The position numbers and the translations under genes were made by a program. A model generated the notes under the pieces. That model searched no databases and was not told the DNA's origin. It worked only from the letters and a program-made list of their open reading frames with translations. This document shows positions 1-5,646 of a stretch of DNA of 8,360 nucleotides, piece by piece (positions within the stretch are counted from its first letter, which is position 1; each line of letters opens with the position of its first letter). Source of the DNA: Flavipsychrobacter stenotrophus (GTDB taxonomy: Bacteria; Bacteroidota; Bacteroidia; Chitinophagales; Chitinophagaceae); the NCBI GenBank assembly GCA_947371715.1, contig CANBQQ010000121.1, positions 1 to 8,360 on the forward strand, in the 5' to 3' direction.

Positions 1-945
1 GCATTTCATACCAACGACAGTGCCAACACCTCTACGGTCAATCTCAGTTTCACCTATACCGTCCGCAACCAGATCATAGCCCCCATTGTCACCAACATCT
101 GGACCAAAGACAATAAGTACAATATCTCGGGAGATTGGCGATACATCAAGTTCCCTTCCTTTACCTATGGCATTGGCGGGTATACCAGTATCAATGATGG
201 CTACCTGATAGATTATTCGGCTATAAGGATACATGAGACTATCATGCGCAAGGTGAAGAACAATATTTACCTGGGCCTTGGTTATGGTATAGACTACTTC
301 TGGGGTATAAAAGAACTCACTGCCCCTGCCGGAGTGACCACTGACCTCCAGAAATACGGACTGAACAGCACGGAGATCGCATCAGGTATCACCTTCAATT
401 TTCTGTACGATAGCCGCAAAAACTCCATTAACCCCGATGGCGGCGCTTTTGCCAACATCATCTACCGGCCCAACCTGGCAGTGCTGGGCAATGAAAAGAC
501 CTGGAGATCGCTGGTGATAGAGGGCAGAAAATACATTCGCTTCCCGGCCAACTCCGATAATACCCTTGCCCTATGGACCTATGAATGGTTCACCGTTACC
601 GGTAAGCCCCCATACCTTATGCTCCCCAACACCGGCAATGATCCCTACAGCAACACCGGCAGAGGTTACATACAGGGCCGCTATCGCGGTAACAATATGG
701 CCTATATAGAGGGAGAATACAGATTTACCGTTACTCGAAATGGCCTGATAGGCGGCGTGGTGTTTGCCAATGCACAGTCATTTACCGAACTGGGCTCTAA
801 TAAATTCGAGACCATCGCGCCCGGCTGGGGCGGCGGAATAAGAGTAAAACTCAATAAAAACTCCCGTACCAATATAGCCATAGACTATGGCTTCGGCCTT
901 GGCGGCTCGCAGGGCCTCTTCGTGAATCTGGGAGAGGTGTTTTAA
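1..945 (+). CDS. Omp85/BamA-type outer-membrane beta-barrel protein, C-terminal part
   Basis: The frame is open from base 1 to the TAA at 943-945, so 314 residues of a larger protein are visible and the start lies outside the window. The segment is rich in short alternating, aromatic-bearing strands separated by polar Gly/Asn/Asp turns, as in a transmembrane beta-barrel. Around visible residues 137-148 is DSRKNSINPDGG, which matches the D-R-x-N-x-x-x-P-x-x-G signature of the surface-antigen D15/Omp85 barrel (BamA, TamA and relatives). The protein ends in Val-Phe after a Gly-rich strand, and a C-terminal Phe is the usual outer-membrane assembly signal. Family knowledge suggests a role in outer-membrane protein insertion or secretion. 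Without the POTRA region, BamA, TamA or a Bacteroidetes-specific paralogue cannot be told apart. The ATG at 244 is internal and not the start. No hairpin terminator follows directly. Confidence 0.8.
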   Translation, partial: AFHTNDSANTSTVNLSFTYTVRNQIIAPIVTNIWTKDNKYNISGDWRYIKFPSFTYGIGGYTSINDGYLIDYSAIRIHETIMRKVKNNIYLGLGYGIDYFWGIKELTAPAGVTTDLQKYGLNSTEIASGITFNFLYDSRKNSINPDGGAFANIIYRPNLAVLGNEKTWRSLVIEGRKYIRFPANSDNTLALWTYEWFTVTGKPPYLMLPNTGNDPYSNTGRGYIQGRYRGNNMAYIEGEYRFTVTRNGLIGGVVFANAQSFTELGSNKFETIAPGWGGGIRVKLNKNSRTNIAIDYGFGLGGSQGLFVNLGEVF

Positions 946-1014
946 AAATGGTGATGTGTTGTAGGTTTTTTGCACATACATATACTGGAAATAAATGCAT
1001 GCAATGTAAACAGA

Positions 1015-1046
1015 CGAGCCTCCCCAAATATCAGGGTGAGGCACTC
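1015..1046. repeat. imperfect inverted repeat (hairpin) in intergenic spacer
   Basis: CGAGCCTCCCC at 1015-1025 faces GGG-t-GAGGC-a-CTCG at 1034-1046, giving an imperfect stem with two bulges and a loop of about 8 nt. A second small palindrome, GTAC-gggac-GTAC, lies at 1062-1074. This spacer shows no convincing gene. The structure looks like a dispersed repeat, but no other copy is present in the window. Confidence 0.4.
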
Positions 1047-1095
1047 GACCCCCTGGCATTCGTACGGGACGTACCTCTTTGAAACACCCCATGCG

Positions 1096-1144
1096 GTCAT
1101 TGCGAGGCACGAAGCAATCTCACGCAAGGACGTATTCGTTTTGT
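1096..1144 (+). repeat. solo half-copy of the TCATTGCGAG dispersed repeat
   Basis: Bases 1096-1123 read GTCATTGCGAG-GCAC-GAAGCAATCTCAC. This is the left arm of the palindromic element found complete at 4740-4861. The match continues beyond the arm with CGTATTCGTTTTGT at 1131-1144, as at 4779-4792, but no inverted right arm follows. It is therefore half of the element. Repeats with this TCATTGCGAG...GAAGCAATC core are widespread in bacterial intergenic DNA and give spurious translations such as VIARHEAI or SLRGTKQS. Confidence 0.75.
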
Positions 1145-1225
1145 GCCGTTTTTAACGATACCATCACAGTCGTCCTAGCCGCGTATCTTTTAGCCGCTTC
1201 CAATTGAGTACTTTTTACTTCCCCC

Positions 1226-1648
1226 TCAAGGATAATACACCATTCTACCACTCTGCTGAAAATCGTTCAGCGTGTACTTCACCTTTTTCAGGTATTGTTT
1301 CCTGGTCACAATGCTGTCCCACGGGGTATTATCGATGACCGACACGTCAAAAAAGTAAAAATAGAATGCTTCATGCTTAGATGAGATGATCTCCTTCTCA
1401 TAGCAATAGCTTGTACTTATATTATGCACGTTATTAGAAAAGCACTTGCTCTCATCTCCTTGCCGCTGTAAAGTAGGGTCGAGCGTGCCATCAAGCGAAG
1501 AATCCATCGATTTTAAATAATATACCGCTGTGGGCGACGTGTTCAACAAACCAATACCGTGATGGCAGTCGGGCGTGTCCTTATAGCACTTCATAGCTGT
1601 AGTGGTAAAAAACAGTATGGTGAGCACCGGCAAGTAGATTCTTTTCAT
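1226..1648 (-). CDS. small secreted or lipoprotein-like hypothetical protein
   Basis: This is a 140-residue protein from the ATG at 1648 to the TGA at 1226. It begins MKRIYLPVLTILFFTTTAM, a typical export signal of two positive charges and a hydrophobic core. Cys21 follows directly (A-M-K-C). The Lys at -1 is not a good lipobox, so lipidation is uncertain and cleavage by signal peptidase I is equally possible. The mature part has DCHHGIGLLNTSPTAVYY and a C-terminal segment PWDSIVTRKQYLKKVKYTL ending in VYYP. That pattern resembles small Bacteroidetes exported proteins of unknown function ending in a W-x-x-I...LK+...L...YP motif. An in-frame ATG at 1693 would put 15 polar residues before the signal, so 1648 is preferred. 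The gene is divergent from the arginase gene. No function can be assigned. Confidence 0.6.
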   Translation of the reverse strand: MKRIYLPVLTILFFTTTAMKCYKDTPDCHHGIGLLNTSPTAVYYLKSMDSSLDGTLDPTLQRQGDESKCFSNNVHNISTSYCYEKEIISSKHEAFYFYFFDVSVIDNTPWDSIVTRKQYLKKVKYTLNDFQQSGRMVYYP

Positions 1649-1693
1649 ATAGCGTGTGTTTATTCGGTTTATTACCTGCAAAATGCATACCAA

Positions 1694-1725
1694 TTTAGCT
1701 AATAAGAGCTTTTATCTTATCTTTG
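1694..1725 (+). promoter_or_regulatory. candidate Bacteroidetes housekeeping promoter of the arginase gene
   Basis: TATCTTTG at 1718-1725 is an exact match to the Bacteroidetes -7 consensus TAnnTTTG. TTTAG at 1694-1698 lies 19 bases upstream, a weak stand-in for the -33 TTG element. Transcription would start about 1729-1732, almost on the ATG at 1732, so the message would be leaderless or nearly so. The box also overlaps the alternative TTG codon at 1723, which argues against that start. Confidence 0.45.
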
Positions 1726-1731
1726 AAGCCT

Positions 1732-2679
1732 ATGCGAAATATAAAGATCATAGAAGTAAGATCTGAAATAGGTGCAGGTACACGAGGTGCAAGCCTGGGT
1801 ATCGATGCCATAAAAATAGCTGCGCTCGACTTTATGAGCAACCTGTTCGTGAATTTCCCATCCGATGTGGTGGAAAATGAAAACAGGCTTTTGTACGAAC
1901 CTGTGGCCTCTCCATATGCTAAGCGCATTACGGGTATACACACCATGTACGAACGAGTGTCAACAGCTGTATGCGAAACCGTGAAATCAGGCTTGTTCCC
2001 ACTGGTACTGGCGGGCGACCATAGTACTGCAGGGGCTACTATAGCCGGCCTTAAGATGGCTAAACCTAAGCGCCGCCTGGGTGTGGTATGGATAGATGCA
2101 CATGCCGATCTGCATTCACCGTTCACTACCCCATCCGGCAACATGCATGGTATGCCGCTGTGTATATCTCTGGCTGATGACAACAAAGAAAATCAGGTAC
2201 ATAACCCGGATCCGCAAACGCTGGACTACTGGAAAAAACTGAAAAACCTGGGTAAGATAGAACCTAAGATCTTGCCTGAGGATATAGTATTCATTGCACT
2301 TCGCGACTTTGAAAAGGAAGAGGAGGCGATAATTAAGAAAGGTAACATAAAAGTAATTCCGGTAGCAGAAGTGCGCAGAAAGGGAATTGAGAACGTAGTT
2401 CGTCAGACATTCCTTCACCTGTCTAACTGCGATGACATTTATGTATCATTCGATGTGGACAGCCTTGACAGCTCTATTAGCCGCGGTACCGGCACACCTG
2501 TAAGCAATGGCCTTCGTGAGCGTGAAGCTGAGGATCTGATCGCATCTTTCATGCAGCACCACAAGATCTGCTGCTTCGAAATAGCTGAAGTGAACCCTAC
2601 ATTGGATAAAGAAAACATGATGGCTGAAATAGCCTTTAATATCCTGCAGCGCGGTGTGAACTTGTTGTTGTTGAACTAA
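1732..2679 (+). CDS. arginase-family ureohydrolase
   Basis: This 315-residue cytoplasmic enzyme belongs to the arginase/agmatinase/formiminoglutamase family, which uses two Mn ions to hydrolyse a guanidino group and release urea (or formamide). All expected ligands are visible: H97 in AGDHS, D122, H124 and D126 in DAHAD, and D241 and D243 in SFDVD. H139 in GNMHGMP and E286 in EVNP match the second-shell and substrate residues of arginase. The N-terminus (RSEIGAGTRGASLGIDA) is also arginase-like, so L-arginine to ornithine plus urea is the best guess (RocF type). The loop after SFDVDSLD reads SSISRGTGTP, with Ser where the family usually has Pro. The start at 1732 is preferred over TTG at 1723 because it begins the conserved motif and 1723 lies inside the promoter box. 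The gene is monocistronic with its own terminator. Confidence 0.88.
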   Translation: MRNIKIIEVRSEIGAGTRGASLGIDAIKIAALDFMSNLFVNFPSDVVENENRLLYEPVASPYAKRITGIHTMYERVSTAVCETVKSGLFPLVLAGDHSTAGATIAGLKMAKPKRRLGVVWIDAHADLHSPFTTPSGNMHGMPLCISLADDNKENQVHNPDPQTLDYWKKLKNLGKIEPKILPEDIVFIALRDFEKEEEAIIKKGNIKVIPVAEVRRKGIENVVRQTFLHLSNCDDIYVSFDVDSLDSSISRGTGTPVSNGLREREAEDLIASFMQHHKICCFEIAEVNPTLDKENMMAEIAFNILQRGVNLLLLN

Positions 2680-2707
2680 AATATTTCAACGATCGTAGAA
2701 TATAAAG

Positions 2708-2736
2708 ATATGGCACACCTCAAAGGTGTGCCATAT
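2708..2736 (+). terminator. hairpin terminator after the arginase gene
   Basis: A perfect 13-bp stem (ATATGGCACACCT at 2708-2720 with its complement at 2724-2736) has a 3-nt loop (CAA). Downstream lie T-rich stretches at 2740-2743 and 2751-2765. It lies 28 bases past the stop codon. Because the next gene converges on it, it may also stop transcription of the sigma/DinB operon from the other side. Confidence 0.8.
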
Positions 2737-2781
2737 ATGTTTTATCGTCTTCCTTTTGTTTTTTAAATTAACCCGTACGTA

Positions 2782-2803
2782 GAGACGCAAGATTTTGCGT
2801 CTC
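2782..2803. repeat. GTAGAGACGC-type palindromic repeat
   Basis: GAGACGCAA (2782-2790) and TTGCGTCTC (2795-2803) form a perfect 9-bp stem with loop GATT, preceded by CGTA. The form GTAGAGACGC...GCGTCTC resembles a dispersed intergenic repeat of many Bacteroidetes and Cyanobacteria. It sits between convergent genes and may help terminate the minus-strand operon. A perfect 12-bp palindrome, GCTGAGCTCAGC, follows at 2811-2822. Confidence 0.6.
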
Positions 2804-2861
2804 CACAGCAGCTGAGCTCAGCAACTAACCCAACATTTGCCACCAACCGGTTTTGTTTCCT

Positions 2862-3302
2862 TTACGCCTCCAATATCCTCCTCAGGTAGTTGATCTGCCC
2901 CAGATGATATGCAATGTGGCCGTAAAAATGAGTGAGGTAAAAAGTGGTACTATGCTGGCCAAATATTTCAAACGGGAACTGTGCAGCTAACTGTTCCTGC
3001 GTAATGGCAGACAGCGTATGCTTCACCACAACAATTGTTTGATCTATATCTGCTAATAACTGGGTTCTCGAAACATTCCTTGTTGAGAATTCCAGATCAC
3101 GGGTTCTCACATAACCTGTGTTACCCAGCGTTGCGCCAATGAAATGATTGAGAGTACCTATAAGGTGCAGCGTAAGGTTTCCTGCGCTATTACTAATACC
3201 GGGAGGAACCGCCCAAATGTTCAACTCTGTTTCAAAGGCATTGAGTTCGTCCTTAAGTTTTAAAATGTCTCTTTCAAATAATTCTGCGAAAAATAGTTCC
3301 AT
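2862..3302 (-). CDS. DinB-fold (DinB_2/DUF1572-like) protein
   Basis: This 146-residue all-helical protein starts at the ATG at 3302. DinB-like four-helix proteins carry a metal-binding His triad, one His in helix 2 and an HxxxH in the last helix. Here these are H46 or H53 in the LTLHLIGTLNHFIG helix, and H129 with H133 in HFYGHIAYHLGQINYLRR. The last segment is very typical of the family. Members are metal-dependent thiol or bacillithiol transferases or are uncharacterised and often stress-associated; the substrate here cannot be named. The gene begins 17 bases after the stop of the putative anti-sigma gene, on the same strand, so it is probably the third gene of the sigma-factor operon. No Shine-Dalgarno sequence is seen. 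Length is normal for the family. Confidence 0.8.
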   Translation of the reverse strand: MELFFAELFERDILKLKDELNAFETELNIWAVPPGISNSAGNLTLHLIGTLNHFIGATLGNTGYVRTRDLEFSTRNVSRTQLLADIDQTIVVVKHTLSAITQEQLAAQFPFEIFGQHSTTFYLTHFYGHIAYHLGQINYLRRILEA

Positions 3303-3319
3303 GGTTGCGTGTTCAAAAA

Positions 3320-3835
3320 TTATTGGTGTTGTTTCTTTCGGTCTCTCTTTCTCAGCATCATATCGGCAAACAGCAGGCCTAGTATTACGTTGATGCCTAT
3401 AGCTACATTAATAAATGTACTATTGAAATGAGCTGGGAGATCCAATGCAGGCAGCTTGAGTGAGGGCATTTTAAATGATGAGGCGGTAATGGTCCAGCTC
3501 ACCGTTGAAAGAGAATAACCGACAACCAATATGATAGAAATGACAAAAAACGCGGCGATCCCCTTTATGACAGACGGGTTGATATAACCATTTATAGACG
3601 GAGCCATTTTTACATCGGCTACCATATCCATAACATTCTTAGTGAACCTTACAGGCGGCTCATCCAGCTCCAGACCGCTCACAATTGCCGCATTAAAACT
3701 CAGCAACTCCTCATATTTTGCCTTCCATATAGGGTCGCTGGCTATCAATACAGACACCTGCTCCATATCGGCCTCGTTGCTGATGCCGTCTATGAATTCC
3801 CAAAGTCTGATCTCTATGTTATCTCTGTCTTCCAT
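3320..3835 (-). CDS. putative anti-sigma factor, two-TM membrane protein
   Basis: This 171-residue protein starts at the ATG at 3835, 33 bases after the sigma gene stop. A GAAGGG stretch about 2-7 bases before the start could serve as a weak, rather close ribosome-binding site. Residues 1-86 are hydrophilic and acidic, with short helices (RLWEFIDGISNEADMEQV...) as in cytoplasmic anti-sigma domains, but the zinc-binding HxxxCxxC motif is absent. TM1 is about residues 89-110 and TM2 about 141-159, followed by a strongly basic tail (RKRDRKK), so both ends should face the cytoplasm. The 30-residue external loop has a Pro/Leu repeat, MPSLKLPALDLPAHF. The role as inhibitor of the upstream ECF sigma factor is inferred from position, topology and size; no family was recognised with certainty. 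Confidence 0.7.
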   Translation of the reverse strand: MEDRDNIEIRLWEFIDGISNEADMEQVSVLIASDPIWKAKYEELLSFNAAIVSGLELDEPPVRFTKNVMDMVADVKMAPSINGYINPSVIKGIAAFFVISIILVVGYSLSTVSWTITASSFKMPSLKLPALDLPAHFNSTFINVAIGINVILGLLFADMMLRKRDRKKQHQ

Positions 3836-3868
3836 AACCCTTCATTAAAATTAGCCAATAATTTTCAT

Positions 3869-4447
3869 TTACCTCACTACCTCCTTACTATACCGGGTTT
3901 CCAGTATCTCCTTTAGCTTTTGCCTTGCTCTTAGCAGCCTCACCTTTACATTGCCGGTAGTAATACCTACTATACCGCTTATCTCTTCCACCGATTGTTC
4001 GCCCTGGTAGAATAATGTGAGGATCTCCGCATCTACCGGCGGCAGGTGTTGTATGGCCCCCGACAATAGCTGTTGTTGTGCTTTTTGCTCCAGTCTGCCT
4101 GCAGGATGTTCGCCACCACCTGCATCCTCTGCCCAACCATGCATCTTTTCATCGCCCGGAAAAAAGGTCGCGTCTTCCTTTTTGCGTAGGTGAGACAAAC
4201 AGGTATTATGAGCAATGGTATACAGCCAGGTGGTAAACTTGCTGGTTCCCTTAAATGAAGCCAGCGACCGGTAAGCCTTTACAAATACATCCTGAGCCAA
4301 CTCTTCTGCCAGTTCTCTGTTGTTGACATGGCGCATAGCTATGGTAAACACGTACGCCTGGTAGCGTGTTACCAGTGTTGCATAAGCGGCTTGCCGCCCC
4401 TGTAACACCATTTGAATAATAGCTATATCGTCTTCCTGACCATACAT
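3869..4447 (-). CDS. ECF-type RNA polymerase sigma factor (sigma-70 family, RpoE-like)
   Basis: This 192-residue sigma factor has only regions 2 and 4. Region 2 spans about residues 23-92, with YATLVTRYQAYVFTIAMRH, the core-binding ELAEELAQDVFVKAYRSL (45-62), and the -10 recognition segment FTTWLYTIAHNTCLSHLRKK. A Gly/Glu-rich linker covers about 93-125. Region 4 spans about 127-182, with LPPVDAEILTLFY and the helix-turn-helix SVEEISGIVGITTGNVKVRL followed by RARQKL. The N-terminus MYGQEDDIAIIQMVLQGR matches the usual start of ECF factors and supports the ATG at 4447 rather than Met13. It heads an operon with a membrane-bound putative anti-sigma protein and a DinB-fold protein. An ECF-like promoter lies directly upstream, suggesting autoregulation. 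The ECF subgroup and signal are unknown. Confidence 0.92.
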   Translation of the reverse strand: MYGQEDDIAIIQMVLQGRQAAYATLVTRYQAYVFTIAMRHVNNRELAEELAQDVFVKAYRSLASFKGTSKFTTWLYTIAHNTCLSHLRKKEDATFFPGDEKMHGWAEDAGGGEHPAGRLEQKAQQQLLSGAIQHLPPVDAEILTLFYQGEQSVEEISGIVGITTGNVKVRLLRARQKLKEILETRYSKEVVR

Positions 4448-4456
4448 GTAATTATA

Positions 4457-4489
4457 TAAGACGCAGAATTGATCGGTGAGGTTACAGAA
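4457..4489 (-). promoter_or_regulatory. ECF-type promoter of the sigma operon (autoregulatory)
   Basis: Read on the minus strand from 4489 to 4457, the sequence is TTCTGTAACCT, then 16 bases, then GTCTTA. Within it TGTAAC-N17-CGTC fits the general ECF promoter pattern (TGWAAC-N16/17-CGTC). The same 11-mer and 6-mer with the same 16-base spacing recur at 5867-5899 on the plus strand. The expected start point is near 4451-4453, only about 5 bases before the ATG at 4447. Confidence 0.7.
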
Positions 4490-4739
4490 AATCTAAAAAA
4501 GGATAATGCAAAGATGCGTAAAGTTGGTGGAGAGAGTAGACCGAAAAAAACATATCCACAAAAATGACCGGCCCAAAGCCTTGCCCACAAACCGTTTCAG
4601 AGCACGCAGACGTAACTTTTGTGAATATCTTTATTTGCATATGTCTGGAGCGCATATTAATTTGCACCCGATTATACCACTATTCCTAAGCAGTTTGAAC
4701 TATGAACACTAAATCCTATACCGTCAATACGCTAACTGT
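4490..4739. other. intergenic spacer without convincing genes
   Basis: No credible coding frame is seen: the short open frames here have no start context, no motif, and a basic or random-looking composition. CATCTTTG on the minus strand (4508-4515) is one base off the Bacteroidetes -7 box and could be a secondary promoter for the sigma operon, but no -33 element is seen. The repeat island begins at the right edge. Confidence 0.5.
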
Positions 4740-4861
4740 GTCATTGCGAGCCCTTCGCGAAGCAATCTCACGGAACGACGTATTCGTTTTGTATTCCTCA
4801 ACAACCACATGGAATTAGTGCAAGCAACCAGATGTGAGATTGCTTCGTTCCTCGCAATGAC
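4740..4861. repeat. complete TCATTGCGAG inverted-repeat element (MITE-like)
   Basis: The left arm at 4740-4771 reads GTCATTGCGAG, then CCCTTCGC, then GAAGCAATCTCAC. The right arm at 4834-4861 is the inverse of GTCATTGCGAG-GAAC-GAAGCAATCTCAC. The arms agree in the outer 11 and inner 13 bases and differ only in the middle. The internal segment is 62 bases, making a 122-bp element with no coding capacity. A half-copy occurs at 1096-1144. The shape is that of a non-autonomous palindromic mobile element or large REP sequence. Target-site duplications are not evident. Confidence 0.8.
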
Positions 4862-4897
4862 CAACATGTAAACCTATTTAGGGACGAGGCACCCAAA

Positions 4898-5051
4898 AAA
4901 GTGGCAGTAAAAAGTGGCAACATGTAGCAGAAAGTGGCAGGAAGTGGCAGATAATGGCAATTTGTTAAAATCAATAGAACCCTTACCAAATAAGCTTTCC
5001 AGCAAAACAAACATAAAAAAACTGCCACTTTTAGCGAAAACTGCCACTTTT
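4898..5051. repeat. cluster of AAAGTGGCAG boxes in direct and inverted order
   Basis: AAAGTGGCA or GAAGTGGCA occurs at 4898, 4911, 4931 and 4941 on the plus strand, with degenerate copies at about 4923 (tGTAGCAG) and 4952 (TAATGGCA). Two inverted copies (CTGCCACTTT) lie at 5022-5031 and 5041-5050. The first two direct boxes and the two inverted ones can pair as ends of one 150-bp inverted-repeat structure, enclosing an AT-rich middle (4961-5020). This could be a mobile element with subterminal repeats or an array of protein-binding sites. No coding frame here is credible. Confidence 0.65.
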
Positions 5052-5087
5052 CAAAAACACCCGTAATTACACTATACAAAAAAATAT

Positions 5088-5646
5088 TTTATCTGTCGCG
5101 AGAGTTAGCGAAGCGCTCTCGTGACGACATAATTTAACGGGTCTCTGACCCGAACATCGAGGTGGATTTGTCTCTGACCATTGGTGTTCGAAAAGAGTAA
5201 AACAACTCGCAATATGTCCCGTAGGGACTACGGGTTTGTAGTAAAACGCAACAAAAAATGGGCATTGCCCCGTCAGGGGTTACCCTTATCAAAGCACATT
5301 AACAACTTTTCTAAGCACATTTCTTTATCTGTCGCGAGAGTTAGCGAAGCGCTCTCGTGACGACCAGTTTAACGGGTCTCTGACCCGAACATCGAGGCGG
5401 ATTTGTCTCTGACCATTGGTGTTCGAAAAGAGTAAAACAACTCGCAATATGTCCCGTAGGGACTACCGGTTTGTAGTAAAACGCAACAAAAAGTGGGCAT
5501 TGCCCCGTCAGGGGTTACCCTTATCTAAGCACATTAACAACTTTTCGAACACTTTTGGTCTCTTTATCTGTCGCGAGAGTTAGCGAAGCGCTCTCGTGAC
5601 GACCAGTTTAACGGGTCTCTGACCCGAACATCGGGACGTATTTGTT
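5088..5646. repeat. 2.35 tandem copies of a 236-239 bp hairpin-rich unit
   Basis: Copy 1 is 5088-5323, copy 2 is 5324-5562, and copy 3 is truncated at about 5646. The copies differ by only scattered substitutions and a 1-base indel until their last 30 or so bases. Each full unit carries four structures. H1 pairs GTCGCGAGAG with CTCTCGTGAC (5095-5125, 5331-5361, 5570-5600). H2 is CGGGTC-TCT-GACCCG (5138-5152, 5373-5387, 5612-5626). H3 is GTCCC-GTA-GGGAC (5216-5228, 5451-5463). H4 is CCCC-GTCA-GGGG (5268-5279, 5503-5514), overlapped by GGGC-ATT-GCCC. The 10-mer GTCTCTGACC of H2 is repeated 29 bases downstream of its first copy in each unit. H3 is followed by GGTTTGTAGTAAAACGCAAC. No long open frame crosses the units, so the DNA or an RNA, not a protein, is the likely functional form. 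The array is not a CRISPR. Confidence 0.9.

Noticed and set aside
778..1155. Overlapping open frames on both strands around the end of the BamA-like gene
   Set aside because: They run across the barrel gene's 3' end or across the half repeat (VIARHEAI translation) and show no coding character.
1649..1693. Longer start of the minus-strand secreted protein at 1693
   Set aside because: It would place 15 polar residues before a clear signal sequence that begins MKRIYLPVL at 1648.
1723..1731. Alternative TTG start of the arginase gene
   Set aside because: It overlaps the TATCTTTG promoter box and adds three residues that are not part of the conserved N-terminus.
1695..2418. Minus-strand open frames opposite the arginase gene
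   Set aside because: They are shadows of a conserved coding sequence on the plus strand.
4618..4640. TATCTTTA and TTTATTTGC as a plus-strand promoter
   Set aside because: Each misses the TAnnTTTG consensus, and no gene follows on that strand for more than 1.3 kb.
4506..4712. 68-codon open frame upstream of the sigma gene
   Set aside because: Basic, random-looking composition, with no start context and no recognisable domain.
4798..5079. Open frame of 93 codons on the minus strand
   Set aside because: It consists of translated repeats, with SLRGTKQSH from the TCATTGCGAG element and the rest from the GTGGCAG boxes. This is a known type of spurious protein.
5088..5646. Tandem repeats as a CRISPR array
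   Set aside because: Units are 236-239 bp and contiguous, without short repeats alternating with unique spacers, and no cas gene is present.
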